Positions 25,722 through 34,717 of a DNA stretch of 64,000 bases are shown in pieces. The DNA is taken from positions 3,038,001-3,102,000 of the forward strand of contig NZ_CP040695.2 of the NCBI RefSeq assembly GCF_005954645.2, given 5' to 3'. A program made the position numbers and the translations under genes. A model generated the notes under the pieces. The model was not told the DNA's origin. It saw only the letters and a list, made by a program, of their open reading frames with translations, and searched no databases. Origin of the DNA: Nocardioides sp. S-1144. GTDB taxonomy: Bacteria; Actinomycetota; Actinomycetes; Propionibacteriales; Nocardioidaceae. Positions within the stretch are counted from its first letter, which is position 1. Each line of letters begins with the position of its first letter.

Positions 25722-26384
25722 CAGGGGCGGCTCGAGACCGGCGGCCCGCCGGACGTTGACGAAGCGCATCCGGTGCACCGGCGACGGCCCGTGCTCGAGC
25801 AGCGCGGCGGTGTGGTCGTCGGTGATGTAGCCCTTGTGGGTCCGGAAGTCGTAGTGCGGGAAGTCGTCGTGCATCTCGACCATGATCCGGTCGCGGGTCA
25901 CCTTGGCCAGCACCGACGCCGCGGCGACGCAGGCCGCCACCCGGTCGCCCTTCCAGACCGCCAGCGCGGGCACGCCGAGCCCGTCGACGGGGAAGCCGTC
26001 GGTGAGCACGTACTCCGGCCGGACCTCGAGCAGCGCGACCGCGCGCCGCAGCGCCTCGATGTTGGCGACGTGCATGCCGAGGCGGTCGCACTCGTCGTGC
26101 GGGACCACCACGACGGCCCACGCCAGCGCCCGCCGCACGACCTCGGTGTAGCAGCGCTCCCGGGCTCGCTCGGTGAGCAGCTTGGAGTCGGCCAGCCCCG
26201 GGACGACGCCGGCCCTCCCCGCCGGGAGGATCGCCGCCCCCGCGACCAACGGGCCGGCGCAGGCGCCGCGGCCGGCCTCGTCGACACCGGCGACCAGGCC
26301 GACGCCGTGGCGACGCAGGGCGCGCTCGAAGCCGTAGATGCCGGCGTCGCGGCGCACCGCCAGACCACGCGGGAGCGAGCTCAT
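25653..26384 (-). CDS. rnhB: Ribonuclease HII
   Basis: The protein is 243 residues. It removes the RNA strand of RNA-DNA hybrids and starts excision of misincorporated ribonucleotides. GVDEAGRGACAGPLVAGA (33-50) holds catalytic Asp35 and Glu36. ADSKLL, DGFPVDGL and ASVLAKVTRDRIM supply the remaining acids and the family-specific KVTRD motif. The last 25 residues extend past the usual end and overlap the convergent DUF2071 gene. It sits between DUF2469 and lepB in the conserved order. Confidence 0.95.
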   Translation of the reverse strand: MSSLPRGLAVRRDAGIYGFERALRRHGVGLVAGVDEAGRGACAGPLVAGAAILPAGRAGVVPGLADSKLLTERARERCYTEVVRRALAWAVVVVPHDECDRLGMHVANIEALRRAVALLEVRPEYVLTDGFPVDGLGVPALAVWKGDRVAACVAAASVLAKVTRDRIMVEMHDDFPHYDFRTHKGYITDDHTAALLEHGPSPVHRMRFVNVRRAAGLEPPLSGPAGEPEDGVDAGGEEHRVGG

Positions 26385-26403
26385 CGAGACCGACCTGCGC
26401 CGC

Positions 26404-27174
26404 TCAGCCCGCGTCGGGGACGGCGTCGAAGGAGTCGGGGCGGCCCAGGAACCGGGCGTTGCCCAGCGGCCACGCCACCGCGAAGACCGTCCCGACCACG
26501 AGGTCGAGGTCGACGAACGGGTCGCGCGCGCAGTCGACCTCGTCGGGCAGGCACAGGTGCACGGTGGAGTCGGCGGAGTCGTCGCGGTTGTCGCCCATTA
26601 CGAAGACCTCGCCGTCGGGCACCGGGCCGGCGCTCCACTCGCAGCCGATCATCGGGCCGTTGCAGTCGACGTCGGCGGACCGGCCGGACGGACGCTCGGC
26701 GACGTAGCCGTCCTCGTCGACCGGGGCCCCGTTGACGAGGATCCGGCCCTGCTCGTCGCAGCAGGTGACGGTGTCGCCGGCGACGCCGACGACCCGCTTG
26801 ACCAGGTGGCCGCCGCTCGGGAGGAGCCCGACCCGCGACAACGCGTCCTGGAGCCCGTTGGTGGTGTCGGGCGGCCCGGTGAGCCAGCCGCCGGGATCCT
26901 CGAACACGATCACGTCACCGCGCTCGGGCGAGCCGCCGAACCAGGTGGAGACCTTCTGCACCAGGATCCGGTCGTTCTCGACCAGCCCCGGCTCCATCGA
27001 GGACGACGGGATGTAGAAGGCCTGGAGGAAGAACGTCTTGACGACGATCGCCAGCACCACGGCGAGCACGAGCAGGACCAGCGACTCCTGCCACGGCGAA
27101 CGACGCCGGCGCGGCCCCCCACGAACGACGGACGCCCCGTCCACGGGGGACGGGGCGCTCTCGTCGGTGGTCAC
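26404..27174 (-). CDS. lepB: Signal peptidase I
   Basis: The protein is 256 residues from GTG 27174. A cytoplasmic start rich in Arg precedes one membrane helix (31-50, SLVLLVLAVVLAIVVKTFFL). The catalytic Ser59 lies in PSSSMEPGL and the general-base Lys126 in HLVKRVVGVAGD; MGDNRDDSADS is the conserved box E. The enzyme cleaves Sec and Tat signal peptides on the outer face of the membrane. An insert with Cys pairs (TCCDE; CNGPMIGCEW) lies between the boxes, as in many actinobacterial homologues. Confidence 0.95.
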   Translation of the reverse strand: MTTDESAPSPVDGASVVRGGPRRRRSPWQESLVLLVLAVVLAIVVKTFFLQAFYIPSSSMEPGLVENDRILVQKVSTWFGGSPERGDVIVFEDPGGWLTGPPDTTNGLQDALSRVGLLPSGGHLVKRVVGVAGDTVTCCDEQGRILVNGAPVDEDGYVAERPSGRSADVDCNGPMIGCEWSAGPVPDGEVFVMGDNRDDSADSTVHLCLPDEVDCARDPFVDLDLVVGTVFAVAWPLGNARFLGRPDSFDAVPDAG

Positions 27175-27244
27175 GCGTCGAGTCTAGGAAACCCGGGGTG
27201 GGCCACCGCGGTCGGATCGGCCGCGCGGTCGGACCGGGGTCCGG

Positions 27245-27598
27245 TCAGAACTCGCGGCGCTCCTTGATCTTGGCGGCCTTGCCGCGCAGGTTGCGCAGGT
27301 AGTACAGCTTGGCGCGACGGACGTCACCGCGGGTGACGATCTCGATCTGGTCGAAGATCGGGGAGTTCAGCGGGAAGGTGCGCTCGACGCCGACGCCGAA
27401 GGAGACCTTGCGGACGGTGAAGGTGCGGCCGATGCCGGCACCGTGGATCCGGATCACGACGCCCTGGAAGACCTGGACGCGGGCGCGGTTGCCCTCGACG
27501 ACCTTCACGTGGACCTTGACGGTGTCACCGGCGCGGAAGGCCGGGACGTCGGTGCGCTTCTGCGCGTTGCCGAGCTCGGCAACCAGCTTGTTGGTCAT
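27245..27598 (-). CDS. rplS: 50S ribosomal protein L19
   Basis: The protein is 117 residues from ATG 27598, with GAGGAG 6 bases upstream. [40 protein letters not shown] and [18 protein letters not shown] are diagnostic of L19, which sits at the 30S-50S interface. It lies between trmD and lepB. Confidence 0.98.
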   Translation of the reverse strand: MTNKLVAELGNAQKRTDVPAFRAGDTVKVHVKVVEGNRARVQVFQGVVIRIHGAGIGRTFTVRKVSFGVGVERTFPLNSPIFDQIEIVTRGDVRRAKLYYLRNLRGKAAKIKERREF

Positions 27599-27813
27599 GG
27601 TGTCTCCTCGCGGGCGCCACAGGTCGACCGCGGACAAGGATGGTGTTCAGGTGGGTTCGTGCTGGCGGTCGCGACCGGTGGCCGGCGGCGTGCGACGTCC
27701 CCTGTGGCAGGCGTCCACGCAGTCCCTCCGGGCGGACGACGAGGCGTTCCCCGGGGCGGACCTTCGGCCGGTCGGACCAAGGAGCGAGTTTGCCACACCG
27801 CCGCGGGGCGGGG
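27599..27813 (-). other. Spacer between trmD and rplS
   Basis: These 215 bases hold no gene. A short inverted repeat (gggcgg, about 7-base centre, ccgccc) near 27805-27823, by the trmD stop, could slow transcription. The length leaves room for a separate rplS promoter, but none is clear to me. Confidence 0.3.
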
Positions 27814-29004
27814 TTAATCCGCCCGCGGCCGCCGCTGCTTGGTCAGGACCACGGCCAGCGGCGGCGGCGTGATGTCGGGACGCAGCCGGAACCCGGCCCT
27901 GCGGTACATCCGGATGTTGTCGCTGCTGTGCTGCCCGGTGAACAGCACGAACGACGTCGCCTCCACCGGCGCGACGTCCTGGATGTGCTCGAGCAGCACC
28001 CGGCCCAGGCCGCGGCCCTGGAGGTCGGGGGCGACCATGATCCGGCCGATGTCCCACGCCGGCCCGGCGGGGGTGCTCTCCAGCCGGCCGCGGACGGCGC
28101 CGACCAGGCGGCCCTCGACCCGCACGACGTACGTCGTCCACTCCGGGAGCCAGCGGCGGACGTCGTCGAGCGACTCCCCCAGGGCCGGGATGCCCTCGAC
28201 GCTGCCGTTGGCGATCGCCTCCTGCAGCCAGCAGGCGCGCTGCAGGGTGAGCAGCTCCCCGGCGTCGGCGGCCACGGCGGGCACGACCTCCCACTCGTGG
28301 CGGGCCTGGCTGGCGGGGAGCAGGTCGGGGCGCCGCGCGGCGGTCCGCTCCACCTGCTGCCGGTGCCGCCACGCCGCGATCCGGGCGTGGTCGCCCGAGC
28401 GCAGCACGTCGGGGACGTCGAGCCCGCGCCAGGAGGCCGGCTTGGTGTAGACGGGGTACTCGAGCAGGCCGTCCTCGTGGGACTCCTCGACCAGCGAGGC
28501 GGCGTTGCCCATGAAGCCGGGGAGCAGCCGGACGACGGCCTCGGTGATCGCCAGCGCGGCTACCTCCCCGCCGTTGAGCACGTAGTCGCCGAGACTGACC
28601 TCGACGACCTCGACGACGTCGGGGCGGCCGGCGGCGTGGTCGAGCACCCGCTGGTCGATGCCCTCGTAGCGCCCGCACGCCCACACGAGGTGCTCGCGGG
28701 TGGCCAGCTCGCGGGCCAGGGCCTGGGTGAAGGGGCGCCCGGACGGCGTCGGCACCACCAGCGTGGCGGCGTCGGAGGAGGCCAGGACGGCGTCGAGCGC
28801 CTCGCCCCACGGCTCGGGCTTCAGCACCATGCCGGCGCCGCCGCCGTAGGGGGTGTCGTCGACGGTGCGGTGCCGGTCGTGGGTCCAGTCGCGCAGGTCG
28901 TGCACGGCGATGCTCAGCAGACCGGACTCGATCGCCCGGCCGGGCAGCGACAGCGACAGCGGGGCGAACCAGTCGGGGAAGATGGTGATGTAGTCCAGGC
29001 GCAC
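27814..29004 (-). CDS. trmD: tRNA (guanine37-N1)-methyltransferase fused to a GNAT domain
   Basis: The protein is 396 residues from GTG 29004; TrmD alone is usually 230-260. Residues 1-235 are complete TrmD, with [31 protein letters not shown] and the active-site [15 protein letters not shown]. TrmD methylates G37 of tRNAs and prevents frameshifts. From about residue 240 a second domain follows: [39 protein letters not shown] and a [13 protein letters not shown] end form a typical GNAT acetyltransferase with an intact acetyl-CoA loop. There is no stop or start between the parts. The role of the GNAT part is unknown; it might acetylate a tRNA-bound or ribosomal target. Confidence 0.93.
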   Translation of the reverse strand: MRLDYITIFPDWFAPLSLSLPGRAIESGLLSIAVHDLRDWTHDRHRTVDDTPYGGGAGMVLKPEPWGEALDAVLASSDAATLVVPTPSGRPFTQALARELATREHLVWACGRYEGIDQRVLDHAAGRPDVVEVVEVSLGDYVLNGGEVAALAITEAVVRLLPGFMGNAASLVEESHEDGLLEYPVYTKPASWRGLDVPDVLRSGDHARIAAWRHRQQVERTAARRPDLLPASQARHEWEVVPAVAADAGELLTLQRACWLQEAIANGSVEGIPALGESLDDVRRWLPEWTTYVVRVEGRLVGAVRGRLESTPAGPAWDIGRIMVAPDLQGRGLGRVLLEHIQDVAPVEATSFVLFTGQHSSDNIRMYRRAGFRLRPDITPPPLAVVLTKQRRPRAD

Positions 29005-29017
29005 GGCGGGGTGCCCG

Positions 29018-29557
29018 TCAGTCCGGCAGCGGGGTGACGAGCCCGGGGCGGTCGGCGACGACGACGCGGCCGCCGGCGACGTCGACCTCGGGGACCAGCG
29101 CGGTCACGAACGGCACCAGCGTCGGCCGGCCGTCGACGGCGCGCACCGCGAGCAGGTCCTGGGCGCCGTGGACCAGGCCGGTGACCTCACCGATCAGGGT
29201 GCCGTCGACGTCGTGGACGGCGAGCCCGACCAGCTGGTGGTCGTAGTACTCGTCGGGGTCCTCGGGGGTCTCGGTGGGGTCGACCATCGCGTGCAGGACG
29301 ACGCCGCGCGCGGTCTCCGCGGCGTTGCGGTCGGTGAGCTCCTCGAAGGTCGCCAGCAGCGTCTGCTGGTGCCAGCGGCTGCGGACCACCGTCAGCGTGC
29401 GGTGGGCGAACGCCGAGCCGCGCGGGGCCTCGACCCGCAGCGCCGCGCCGTCGGCGAAGCGCCGGTCGGGCTCGTCGCTGCGGACGTCGACGGTCACCTC
29501 GCCGCGGATGCCGTGCGGCTTGCCGATCCTGCCGACGACGACCTCGATGCTCTCCAC
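29018..29557 (-). CDS. rimM: 16S rRNA processing protein RimM
   Basis: The protein is 179 residues. [18 protein letters not shown] is the N-terminal RimM signature. [20 protein letters not shown] begins the PRC-barrel domain, and [21 protein letters not shown] is the conserved end. RimM binds ribosomal protein S19 and helps mature the 30S head. It lies between the KH gene and trmD but is separated from the former by an intrinsic terminator. Confidence 0.96.
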   Translation of the reverse strand: MESIEVVVGRIGKPHGIRGEVTVDVRSDEPDRRFADGAALRVEAPRGSAFAHRTLTVVRSRWHQQTLLATFEELTDRNAAETARGVVLHAMVDPTETPEDPDEYYDHQLVGLAVHDVDGTLIGEVTGLVHGAQDLLAVRAVDGRPTLVPFVTALVPEVDVAGGRVVVADRPGLVTPLPD

Positions 29558-29598
29558 GGTGCTTCCTCCCGGTACTCGGACACACTCACACGAAAAAG

Positions 29599-29634
29599 AC
29601 GCTGACCCGTCGCTGATCAGCGACGGGTCAGCGT
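29599..29634 (-). terminator. Strong intrinsic terminator after the rpsP-KH pair
   Basis: A perfect 36-base palindrome (left arm acgctgacccgtcgctga) is followed on the minus strand by CTTTTTC. This is a textbook Rho-independent terminator. It lies 13 bases beyond the KH gene stop and ahead of rimM, so rimM and trmD need their own promoter or depend on read-through. Confidence 0.9.
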
Positions 29635-29646
29635 GGACGGCAGTGC

Positions 29647-29889
29647 TCAGCGGCGGCGGTCGACGTCGACGAAGTCGATCTTCGCGCCGTCGCGGCCGGC
29701 CAGGGCCGAGATCACGGTCCGGAACGCGGACGCCGTGCGCCCGCCCCGGCCGATGACCTTGCCGAGGTCGTCGGGGTGCACCCGGACCTCGAGGATCGAC
29801 CCACGACGCAGCTGCTTGTCGCGCACGGTGACGTCGTCGGGATTGTCGACGACCCCCCGCACGAGGTGCTCCAGCGCGTCGGCGAGCAT
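29647..29889 (-). CDS. khpA: KH-domain RNA-binding protein
   Basis: The protein is 80 residues; its ATG overlaps the rpsP stop by 1 bp. The single KH domain carries the GxxG loop in VIGRGGRTASAFRTVI. Proteins of this size and position, between rpsP and rimM, are KhpA, a global RNA chaperone partner in Gram-positive bacteria. Confidence 0.93.
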   Translation of the reverse strand: MLADALEHLVRGVVDNPDDVTVRDKQLRRGSILEVRVHPDDLGKVIGRGGRTASAFRTVISALAGRDGAKIDFVDVDRRR

Positions 29890-30449
29890 CAGCTGCTCGG
29901 CTCGGTGCTGGTCTCGGCGGCCTCAGCGGCCTCCGTGGCGGCCTCGGGCGACTGACCGGCGGCGACCTCGGGGGCGGGCGCCTCGGCGGGCGTCTCGTCC
30001 TTGGTCTCGGCCTTGGTCTCGACCTTGGCGTCGTCCTTGGTCTCGGCCTTCTTGTCGGCCTTCTTGGCCGCGGCCTTCTTGGTCACCGCGGCGCCACCGG
30101 ACTCGCCACCGGCCTGCTTGAGGGCCTCGTTGAAGAGGTCCTGCTTGTTGGGCTTCGCGGGAGCGCTGCGGAGGGTGCCCTCGGCGCCGGCGATGCCCTT
30201 GAAGGTCTGCCAGTCGCCGGTGATCCGGAGGATCTTCGCGACGGCCTCGGACGGCTGCGCGCCGACGCCGAGCCAGTACTGGGCCCGGTCGGAGACGACG
30301 GTGATGTAGCTCGGCTCCTCCTTCGGGTGGTACAGGCCGATCTCCTCGAGGACCTTGCCGTCGCGCTTCTTGCGCGAGTCGACGACGACGATGCGGTACT
30401 GCGGCACCCGGACCTTGCCCAGGCGCTTCAAACGGATCTTGACGGCCAC
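29889..30449 (-). CDS. rpsP: 30S ribosomal protein S16 with a long Lys/Ala/Glu-rich tail
   Basis: The protein is 186 residues from GTG 30449, with GGAG about 12 bases upstream. Residues 1-85 are ordinary S16 ([20 protein letters not shown] at the start, then [12 protein letters not shown] and [16 protein letters not shown]). The remaining hundred residues are a low-complexity tail, first alternating Lys and Ala with Glu/Asp-Thr repeats, then Glu/Ala/Pro. Extended S16 tails occur in some Actinobacteria, but this one more than doubles the protein. The tail is probably disordered and may contact rRNA or other proteins. Confidence 0.95.
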   Translation of the reverse strand: MAVKIRLKRLGKVRVPQYRIVVVDSRKKRDGKVLEEIGLYHPKEEPSYITVVSDRAQYWLGVGAQPSEAVAKILRITGDWQTFKGIAGAEGTLRSAPAKPNKQDLFNEALKQAGGESGGAAVTKKAAAKKADKKAETKDDAKVETKAETKDETPAEAPAPEVAAGQSPEAATEAAEAAETSTEPSS

Positions 30450-30674
30450 GGTTGTGGTGTCTCCTCAGTGATGGTGTGCGGGGGTGGAGGGCGCCGGACA
30501 CGGGTGGGGAACACCAGGTCGGGACCTCCGGAGGGCCACGACGCGTCGGAGAGAGGGTCCGAGCGCGCGGGACTCAACGGGGAAGTCTGCCAGACGGGCC
30601 GACCGCACCGAAAATCGCTGCGGAATCCTGGGTCCGGGCCACAACCCGGGGCCCCCGGACGTCGTCCCACCAGC
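30450..30674. promoter_or_regulatory. Divergent intergenic region between rpsP and the VanW gene
   Basis: These 225 bases must hold the promoter of the rpsP operon (leftward) and that of the VanW gene (rightward). GAGGAG about 12 bases before the rpsP GTG is the only element I can name with confidence. A short stretch around 30605-30625 is richer in A and T. Confidence 0.4.
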
Positions 30675-31529
30675 ATGACCGTCCTCCTCGCCCCGCCCCG
30701 ACCGGCGCCCGCCCCGCGGGTGCGACCCTCCCAGCGCCACCCGTGGCTCTTCCCGTGGGCGGTGCGCGCCCACCAGCTGCGTCGCCACGCCCGCTGGCTG
30801 CTCCCCGGGACGACGTGGGCGCACGACCGGAGCGGGGACGACCTCCCCGTGCGCGTCAAGCGGCACGCCTCGCTGCTCGTGCGCGAGCTGTCGGAGGCGG
30901 AGATGGTGCTGCAGCGCAACAAGGTCGTCAACCTCCGCCTCGCCTCCGCCCGCACCGACGGCGTGCTGGTCCACCCCGGCGAGACCTTCTCGTTCAACAA
31001 GGTCGTCGGCAGCTGCACCCGCCGGCGCGGGTACGTCGAGGGCATGCGCCTCTCGAACGGCGAGGCGGTGCCCGGGGTCGGCGGGGGGATCTGCCAGCTC
31101 GCGAACCTCCTGCACTGGATGGTCCTGCACTCCCCGCTGACCGTGGTGGAGCGCAGCGAGCACTCCTTCGACCCGTTCCCCGACAAGGGCCGGGTGCTGC
31201 CGTGGGGGGTGGGCTGCTCGATCGTCTACAACTACGTCGACCTCGTCGTGCGCAACGACACGAGCACGACGTTCCAGCTGCGCACCTGGGTCGACGAGCG
31301 GCACCTGCGCGGCGAGCTCCGCGCCGACGAGCCGACCACGACGTCGTACCGGGTGGAGGCGCGCGGGGAGGAGTTCGTCGCCGTCGGTGACGACGTCCAC
31401 CGCCGCAACGAGATCTGGCGCACCACGATCGACAAGCGCACCGGCGACGTCGTCTCCGACGACCTGGTGAAGCGCAACTGCGCGCTGGTCAGGTACGTGC
31501 CGGACGCCGCGCTGGTCCGGCGGGCCTGA
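30675..31529 (+). CDS. VanW family protein
   Basis: The protein is 284 residues from ATG 30675. NLRLASARTDGVLVHPGETF, SFNKVVG, GYVEGMRLSNGE, GVGGGICQLANLLHW and YNYVDLVVRNDT are the hallmark blocks of the VanW domain. The family occurs beside glycopeptide-resistance and cell-wall genes, but its activity is not established. No signal peptide is seen. It stands alone, divergent from rpsP. Confidence 0.9.
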   Translation: MTVLLAPPRPAPAPRVRPSQRHPWLFPWAVRAHQLRRHARWLLPGTTWAHDRSGDDLPVRVKRHASLLVRELSEAEMVLQRNKVVNLRLASARTDGVLVHPGETFSFNKVVGSCTRRRGYVEGMRLSNGEAVPGVGGGICQLANLLHWMVLHSPLTVVERSEHSFDPFPDKGRVLPWGVGCSIVYNYVDLVVRNDTSTTFQLRTWVDERHLRGELRADEPTTTSYRVEARGEEFVAVGDDVHRRNEIWRTTIDKRTGDVVSDDLVKRNCALVRYVPDAALVRRA

Positions 31530-31533
31530 ACCC

Positions 31534-32394
31534 TCAGCGGGCGGCGACCATGGCCACGATCGAGGCGGTCGCGAGGCCGGTCGAGAGCAGGCGGCGGGCG
31601 CTGACCCGCTCGCGCAGCACGACGGCGGCGGCCAGCGCCGTCCAGACCAGGCTGGAGCTGCGGACGGCGGCCACGAGCGAGACCGGGGCGTGCTGGGTCG
31701 CGTGGAGGCCGAGCACGTACGACGTCGGGATCAGCACCGCCAGCACCGCCACCGGCCGCGGGTGGCGCCGGACCTGGGCCAGGCCACGGCCCACCCGCCC
31801 GCGCAGCAGCACGGTGACCAGCGCGAGCTGGAGCACCGCGCCGAGGGTGTAGTACGTGAGCGGGTCGGCGCCGCGGGACACGACCACCCAGCCGTCGAAG
31901 GTCGTGTACGACGCCACGGCGACCCCGATGCCGAGCCCCCACAGCGCCGGGCGCCAGGAGAGCCGGGTGTGCTCCCCGGTCTCCCCGACCAGGGCCGCGA
32001 CGGCGAGGCACATGAGCAGCAGCCCGAGCCACGACGACCAGGACAGCCGCTGGCCGAGCAGCGGCCACGCGACCAGGGCCACGAGCACCGGCGCGGCACC
32101 GCGCGACAGCGGGTAGACCACGCTGACGTCGTGGTCGCGGTAGGCGCGCTGCAGGGCGGCGGCGTACCCGGTGTGCAGCACGGTGCTGACGGCCGACCAG
32201 GCAACGAGCTCGGGCGTGACGTCGATGGGGACCGTGGTGGCCCTCACGCCGAGCACCACGACGACGACGCCCAGCCCGGCGAGGCTGTAGGCCCAGAGCA
32301 CCGCCAGCCCGTCGGCGGCGACCCGCTTGATCGAGGTGTTCCAGGCGGCGTGCGTGACCGACGACCCGAGGGCCAGCACGACACCCAGCAGCAC
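31534..32394 (-). CDS. DMT/EamA-family permease
   Basis: The protein is 286 residues from GTG 32394, with GGAGGAG 7 bases upstream. It has about ten hydrophobic helices arranged as two EamA halves; HAAWNTSIKRVA in the first helix pair and PLSRGAAPVLVALVAWPLLG end of the first half are typical. Members export small metabolites such as amino acids. The substrate is unknown. Confidence 0.88.
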   Translation of the reverse strand: MLLGVVLALGSSVTHAAWNTSIKRVAADGLAVLWAYSLAGLGVVVVVLGVRATTVPIDVTPELVAWSAVSTVLHTGYAAALQRAYRDHDVSVVYPLSRGAAPVLVALVAWPLLGQRLSWSSWLGLLLMCLAVAALVGETGEHTRLSWRPALWGLGIGVAVASYTTFDGWVVVSRGADPLTYYTLGAVLQLALVTVLLRGRVGRGLAQVRRHPRPVAVLAVLIPTSYVLGLHATQHAPVSLVAAVRSSSLVWTALAAAVVLRERVSARRLLSTGLATASIVAMVAAR

Positions 32395-32470
32395 GGCCGC
32401 TCCTCCCCCGACGCGGCGCCCCGCCGCAGGGCAGGTCTACCGGGACCCGGACGGCGTCCTCGTGCCGGGG

Positions 32471-33553
32471 TCAGATCCGGGTGGCGACCACCGTGCCGCG
32501 CAGCACGACGCAGGCCGGGCGGGCCAGGGTGGACAGGTCCCGGCGCGGGTCGGCGTCGAGGACGACGAAGTCGCCGGGGTCGCCCTCGCCGAGCTCACCG
32601 TTCCAGCCGAGCCACTCCCGGCCGCGCCAGGAGGCGGCGGCGACGACGCTCTCGGCGGGCAGGCCCAGCCCAACCATCGCCGCGATCTCCTCGGCGAGGT
32701 AGCCGTGCCGGCCGGTGCCGCCGCCGTCGCTGCCGACATACAGCTCGACGCCGGCCTCGTGGGCGGCCATCAGCGTGTCGCGACGCCGCCGGTGGAGCTC
32801 CTCCATCGTGGCGGCGTAGGCCGGGAACTTCTCGCGCCCGGCGTCGGCGAACTCGGGGAACTTGTCGGTCTGCTGCACCGTCGGCACCAGCGCGACGCCG
32901 TTCGCGACCATCCGCTCGAGGTGGTGCTCGCGCAGGCCGGTGCCGTGCTCGATGCAGTCGATGCCGGCGTCGAGCAGGCCGTCGAGCACGTCGCTGCCGA
33001 AGCAGTGGGCGGTGACCTTCGCGCCGTGCTCGTGGGCGGCGGCGATGGCCGCGGCGAAGGCCTCGGCCGGGAAGGACGGCGTCAGGTCGCCGGCGTCGCG
33101 CGAGATCCAGTCGCCGACGAGCTTGACCCAGCCGTCTCCGGCACGGGCCTGCTCGGCCACGGTGGCGGCGAGGTCCTCGGGCTCGACCTCGTGGGCGTAG
33201 GCGCGGATGTAGCGGCGGGTCCGCGCGACGTGGCGCCCGGCGCGGATCAACCGCGGCAGGTCGTCGCGCTCCTGCACCCAGCGGGTGTCGACCGGCGACC
33301 CGCAGTCGCGCAGCAGCAGGGCGCCGCTGTCGCGGTCGGCCAGCGCCTGGCGCTCCACCTCGTCGTCGTCGACGCCCCCGCCGTCCTCGAGGCCGAGGTG
33401 GTTGTGGGCGTCGACCAGGCCCGGCACGATCCAGCCCTGGGCCGCGGTCTCGGCGCCGGCCTGGGGCTCGTGGGTGACCCGGCCGTCGACGACGTACAGG
33501 TCACGGGGCTCGCCGTCGGGCAGGACCGGTCCTCGGAAGCGTTGCGCCGTCAT
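32471..33553 (-). CDS. Amidohydrolase-family metal-dependent hydrolase
   Basis: The protein is 360 residues from ATG 33553. WIVPGLVDAHNHLGL holds the first metal-binding HxH, WVKLVGDWI the bridging Lys, TAHCFG and CIEHGTGL further metal-binding His residues, and YVGSDGGG the catalytic Asp. This is the subtype-I amidohydrolase layout seen in imidazolonepropionase- and prolidase-like enzymes. The substrate is unknown. The gene is divergent from the next plus-strand gene. Confidence 0.88.
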   Translation of the reverse strand: MTAQRFRGPVLPDGEPRDLYVVDGRVTHEPQAGAETAAQGWIVPGLVDAHNHLGLEDGGGVDDDEVERQALADRDSGALLLRDCGSPVDTRWVQERDDLPRLIRAGRHVARTRRYIRAYAHEVEPEDLAATVAEQARAGDGWVKLVGDWISRDAGDLTPSFPAEAFAAAIAAAHEHGAKVTAHCFGSDVLDGLLDAGIDCIEHGTGLREHHLERMVANGVALVPTVQQTDKFPEFADAGREKFPAYAATMEELHRRRRDTLMAAHEAGVELYVGSDGGGTGRHGYLAEEIAAMVGLGLPAESVVAAASWRGREWLGWNGELGEGDPGDFVVLDADPRRDLSTLARPACVVLRGTVVATRI

Positions 33554-33583
33554 GGTTGTGGACGCTAGCCCAGGGGTAGGGCC

Positions 33584-34261
33584 GTGGTCATGGACGGCGA
33601 CCCCCTGTACCTGGCCACCGAGTCCACCCACGAGCGGGTGGACGCCTACTGGAGCACCCAGGGCCGCACGACCACGACCGGCTTCATCGGCCAGGGCCCC
33701 GGGCTGGCGTGCGACGCGTGGGCGCTGCTGCCGGTCTGGACGCGCAGCACCGGCGTGCTGCGCACCTCGGGGCTGTCCGGGCCGCTCGAGGTCGACGCCG
33801 GCGGCACCCCGTCGGGCGGCGAGGGGTTCGAGCTGTACGTCGAGTCCCCCGCCTGGGTCGACCGGGAGACGACCGACTTCATGCAGGAGTGGTGGCCCAC
33901 CGCGCTGCTGCGCACGATGGTTCAGTACGTCGGCACCGCCATGCGGCCGACGATCGAGGAGCACGGCCTGCTCACGATGGCGGTGACCGGCTTCCCGGAC
34001 CGGGCGGCCGCGAGCCTCGAGGGCTGGCTGGACGACGACGGTCGCGCCGTGGTCGGCATCGGGCGCCTCGACACCGCCCGCGAGGGACTCGTGATCGACG
34101 TCGGCTGGGCGAGGGAGACCGCCTACCCGGTCACGCCGCTGCTGCCGGTGGAGGCGGCGTACCTGCGCGACACCGGGGACCGGGCCGGACTGCTGGCGGC
34201 CCTGCGCCGCGGCCCGACCCGGCACTGGGCGGTCGCTGGGCGCGACCCCGTCGTGCGCTGA
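33584..34261 (+). CDS. Conserved-looking protein of unknown function
   Basis: The protein is 225 residues from GTG 33584, with AGGGG about 8 bases upstream; an ATG two codons later is an alternative. It appears to be a soluble alpha/beta protein with two related-looking halves and no membrane segment. No catalytic motif or family is recognised. It is divergent from the amidohydrolase, 30 bases apart. Confidence 0.7.
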   Translation: MVMDGDPLYLATESTHERVDAYWSTQGRTTTTGFIGQGPGLACDAWALLPVWTRSTGVLRTSGLSGPLEVDAGGTPSGGEGFELYVESPAWVDRETTDFMQEWWPTALLRTMVQYVGTAMRPTIEEHGLLTMAVTGFPDRAAASLEGWLDDDGRAVVGIGRLDTAREGLVIDVGWARETAYPVTPLLPVEAAYLRDTGDRAGLLAALRRGPTRHWAVAGRDPVVR

Positions 34262-34307
34262 CGGCCGCGCCCGTCCGCCGGTCCCGGGGAGGGCCCGCGG
34301 ACGTCGC

Positions 34308-34676
34308 TCAGAGCTCGCCGAGCAACCAGGTCGGGCTGAGCACCATCGCGCCGTACCGCTCGACGCGGCCCATCAGGATCCGGTCGGCGGTGACGACCGA
34401 GACGCGGTCGCCGCGCTCGGAGGCCCGCTTGGCCTCGGCCACGATGGCGTCGTCGCCACTCGCCTTCGCGTGCACGGTGCGGACGTGGGCGTCGCGGCCG
34501 GCCCGGACGCCGCCCTTGGCCGCCCCCTCGAGCACCAGCACCACGACGTCCTGCGGGACGTCGGCGGTCATCAGCTGCTCGTGCAGGCGCAGCGCCGCGC
34601 CGGCGCGGTCCCTCCACCACCCGTCGGGGCGGGCACCGACGACGTTGGCGCCGTCGACGACGAGGACGGTGGGCAT
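34308..34676 (-). CDS. NYN/PIN-type nuclease-like protein
   Basis: The protein is 122 residues. VLVVDGANVVGARPDGWW near the start holds the first catalytic Asp and the conserved Asn of NYN (YacP-like) nucleases. DDAIVAEA and SVVTADRIL supply the other acidic residues. Such proteins cut structured RNA. It lies alone between two plus-strand genes. Confidence 0.75.
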   Translation of the reverse strand: MPTVLVVDGANVVGARPDGWWRDRAGAALRLHEQLMTADVPQDVVVLVLEGAAKGGVRAGRDAHVRTVHAKASGDDAIVAEAKRASERGDRVSVVTADRILMGRVERYGAMVLSPTWLLGEL

Positions 34677-34717
34677 GGGACCAGCCTAGGACGGGGTCCC
34701 GCCCTACGATCGGCGGC

